From: a virus
Virus record (IMG/VR): IMGVR_UViG_3300037808_002020
Span: 1 to 26,978 of that record
Direction: 5' to 3' (one strand)
DNA length: 26,978 nucleotides
Shown here: positions 26,096-26,978 of the stretch, in pieces
Layout of the letters: the number at the start of each line of letters is the position of its first letter
How positions within the stretch are numbered: the stretch's first letter is position 1
Translations under genes and position numbers: made by a program
Notes under the pieces: generated by a model
Database searches by the model: none
Told to the model about the DNA's origin: nothing
Seen by the model: the letters and a program-made list of their open reading frames with translations, nothing else

Positions 26096-26739
26096 TAACA
26101 TACTCCTTTTTGTGTTAAATCTCTTTCTTCTATAAGTGTATAAGTAAAACTATTACTCCACTGGTCGGATGCTTTTTGGCAAGTGTCCATAAACTCATAA
26201 AAGTCTTTACTACTCTGAAGAACTTGGCAGCCGGCTGACACCCCTCCAGTATTGACCCTTGCATCCGAACCCCAATGCTTGTGAATATTGATCCCAAACC
26301 AGCCCTCTTCTTCGGGGCTGTGATAGTCGGGCTTAGAGTCTCTGTTGTTGTCTCTCCAGACTCTCACCTTCCCCCCTCTCTGAACAAGCGCTGTATAGCT
26401 TCTCTTGCCTCCATGCGTTCCGATTCGATATGTAGACCGGTACTGGTCGGGAACCAAAATCGCGGTACCCTTATGGCGGACCTCTTTGATTGGCATGCGC
26501 AATATTCTGGTACCAGGCTCAGTAGTGGCCGGATATATATCGCAGACCCACTCGTCCTCCGCTTTATACAGCAGGTTGATGAAATCATCAAATTTTGACG
26601 CGTCACCAGAGTCATTACGAACACCGATAATATTTAAATTATAGTCTCCTTTTTCAAAGAATGCGTGCCCCTTGTTCTCAAGGGTCTCCTTATAGTGTTT
26701 CGCCATCATTTGGGCTGCAAGCCCTGTTAGTCTAGCCAT
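26095..26739 (-). CDS. L,D-transpeptidase-like (YkuD-type) protein, lysis candidate (214 aa)
   Basis: The C-terminal half reads TYRIGTHGGKRSYTALVQRG, VWRDNNRDSKPD, then GWFGINIHKHW (147-157) and GGVSAGCQVLQSSKDFYEFM (165-184). His 153 and S-A-G-Cys 171 match the HxG...SxGCxx active site of L,D-transpeptidase-fold enzymes acting on peptidoglycan. No signal peptide, as in holin-dependent endolysins. The N-terminal 60 residues look like a small helical domain. Ribosome-binding site AAGGAGAT. It might cut or modify cell wall at lysis or entry; activity is inferred. Confidence 0.75.
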   Translation of the reverse strand: MARLTGLAAQMMAKHYKETLENKGHAFFEKGDYNLNIIGVRNDSGDASKFDDFINLLYKAEDEWVCDIYPATTEPGTRILRMPIKEVRHKGTAILVPDQYRSTYRIGTHGGKRSYTALVQRGGKVRVWRDNNRDSKPDYHSPEEEGWFGINIHKHWGSDARVNTGGVSAGCQVLQSSKDFYEFMDTCQKASDQWSNSFTYTLIEERDLTQKGVC

Positions 26740-26749
26740 TGTTATCTCC

Positions 26750-26978
26750 TTAAGCTAATAGTTTAAACATCTTCCTGACACTGAATGTCGAGAAGCCCCA
26801 GTTTGGATCGTAATTTAGTCGAGCCATGTAGGGTCGGTTAATATGGACAACATCGCGATCGGGGTCAACGCCCCAACATCGGATGGTATTCGTCTCGTTG
26901 TTATCATCGATCACCTTTACCACATAGAAATTCTTACCGTTCTTTGACTTCTTGAGCTTGCACTCCCTAGGAATGAAC
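26750..26978 (-). CDS. C-terminal fragment, possibly phage DNA polymerase OB-fold end
   Basis: Incomplete; the gene continues past the right edge. The visible 76 codons include KKSKNGKNFYVVKVIDDNNE, IRCWGVDPDRD, INRPYMARLNYDPNWGFSTF and end SVRKMFKLLA. A strand pair with 'KNGKxFxVVxVxDxxxET' resembles the OB-fold near the end of DnaE-type polymerase alpha subunits; that is a weak recall-based match. It precedes the L,D-transpeptidase-like gene by 10 nt. Confidence 0.55.
   Translation of the reverse strand, partial: FIPRECKLKKSKNGKNFYVVKVIDDNNETNTIRCWGVDPDRDVVHINRPYMARLNYDPNWGFSTFSVRKMFKLLA

Overview
The window looks like part of a large double-stranded DNA tailed-phage genome. Every gene I can support lies on the minus strand. 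The genes are small and densely packed, many overlap by 1 to 29 nt, and tRNA genes are interspersed. Cargo typical of large phages is present: UV-damage endonuclease, thymidine kinase, dUTPase, GMP reductase/IMPDH-like enzyme, glutaredoxin, GroEL, ClpP-like protease, adenine methyltransferase, a sigma region 4-like protein and an L,D-transpeptidase-like lysis candidate. No terminase, portal, capsid or tail gene is visible, so 'phage' is inferred from context. The host is probably Gram-negative with an ordinary sigma-70. A secreted thrombospondin type 3 protein with a Cys/hydrophobic/Arg C-terminal anchor, a Cys-rich lipoprotein and a LeuA-regulatory-domain-like protein hint at a Myxococcota/Bdellovibrionota/Bradymonadota-like host. 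That assignment is inference.

Layout in transcription order, right to left. From 26978 to 23836: the end of a protein resembling a DNA polymerase C-terminus, an L,D-transpeptidase-like protein, dUTPase, a zinc-finger protein, the GMPR/IMPDH-like enzyme, a small conserved protein and a sigma region 4-like protein. From 23764 to 14153: an acidic protein followed by a strong terminator, ClpP, a 620-aa virion-type protein, GroEL, a possible holin, glutaredoxin, membrane proteins, a 597-aa virion-type protein and a LeuA-domain-like protein. From 14452 to 9323: an SH3-like/Smr fusion, a membrane metallopeptidase, a lipoprotein, a candidate restriction-modification pair, thymidine kinase, tRNA-Arg and uvsE. 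From 9296 to 23: a run of very small genes, then a large tandem array, a surface protein and tRNA-Lys.

The outstanding feature is the array at 3125-6916. It holds 21 consecutive genes for 49 to 70 aa proteins that share an N-terminal (M/V)KVGDLV and usually a C-terminal LEVISESR, while their middles differ. Most neighbours are joined by the same 14-nt overlap, GTGAAAGTCGGTGA. In one frame it encodes the last residues and stop of the upstream gene. In another it is the GTG start and first codons of the next gene. The preceding LEVI codons carry the ribosome-binding site. Three near-identical sigma-70 promoters divide the array, and each one's -35 box contains the stop codon of the gene upstream. 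An exact 112-bp direct repeat lies at a distance of 1112 bp. Related GDxV modules occur elsewhere in the window, alone or fused to other domains, giving about 29 copies in 27 kb.

About a dozen sigma-70-like promoters (TTGACT-17-TATACT type) can be read on the minus strand. Most are in short intergenic gaps and some lie inside the 3' ends of genes. Function of the array family is unknown; I describe only what the sequence shows.
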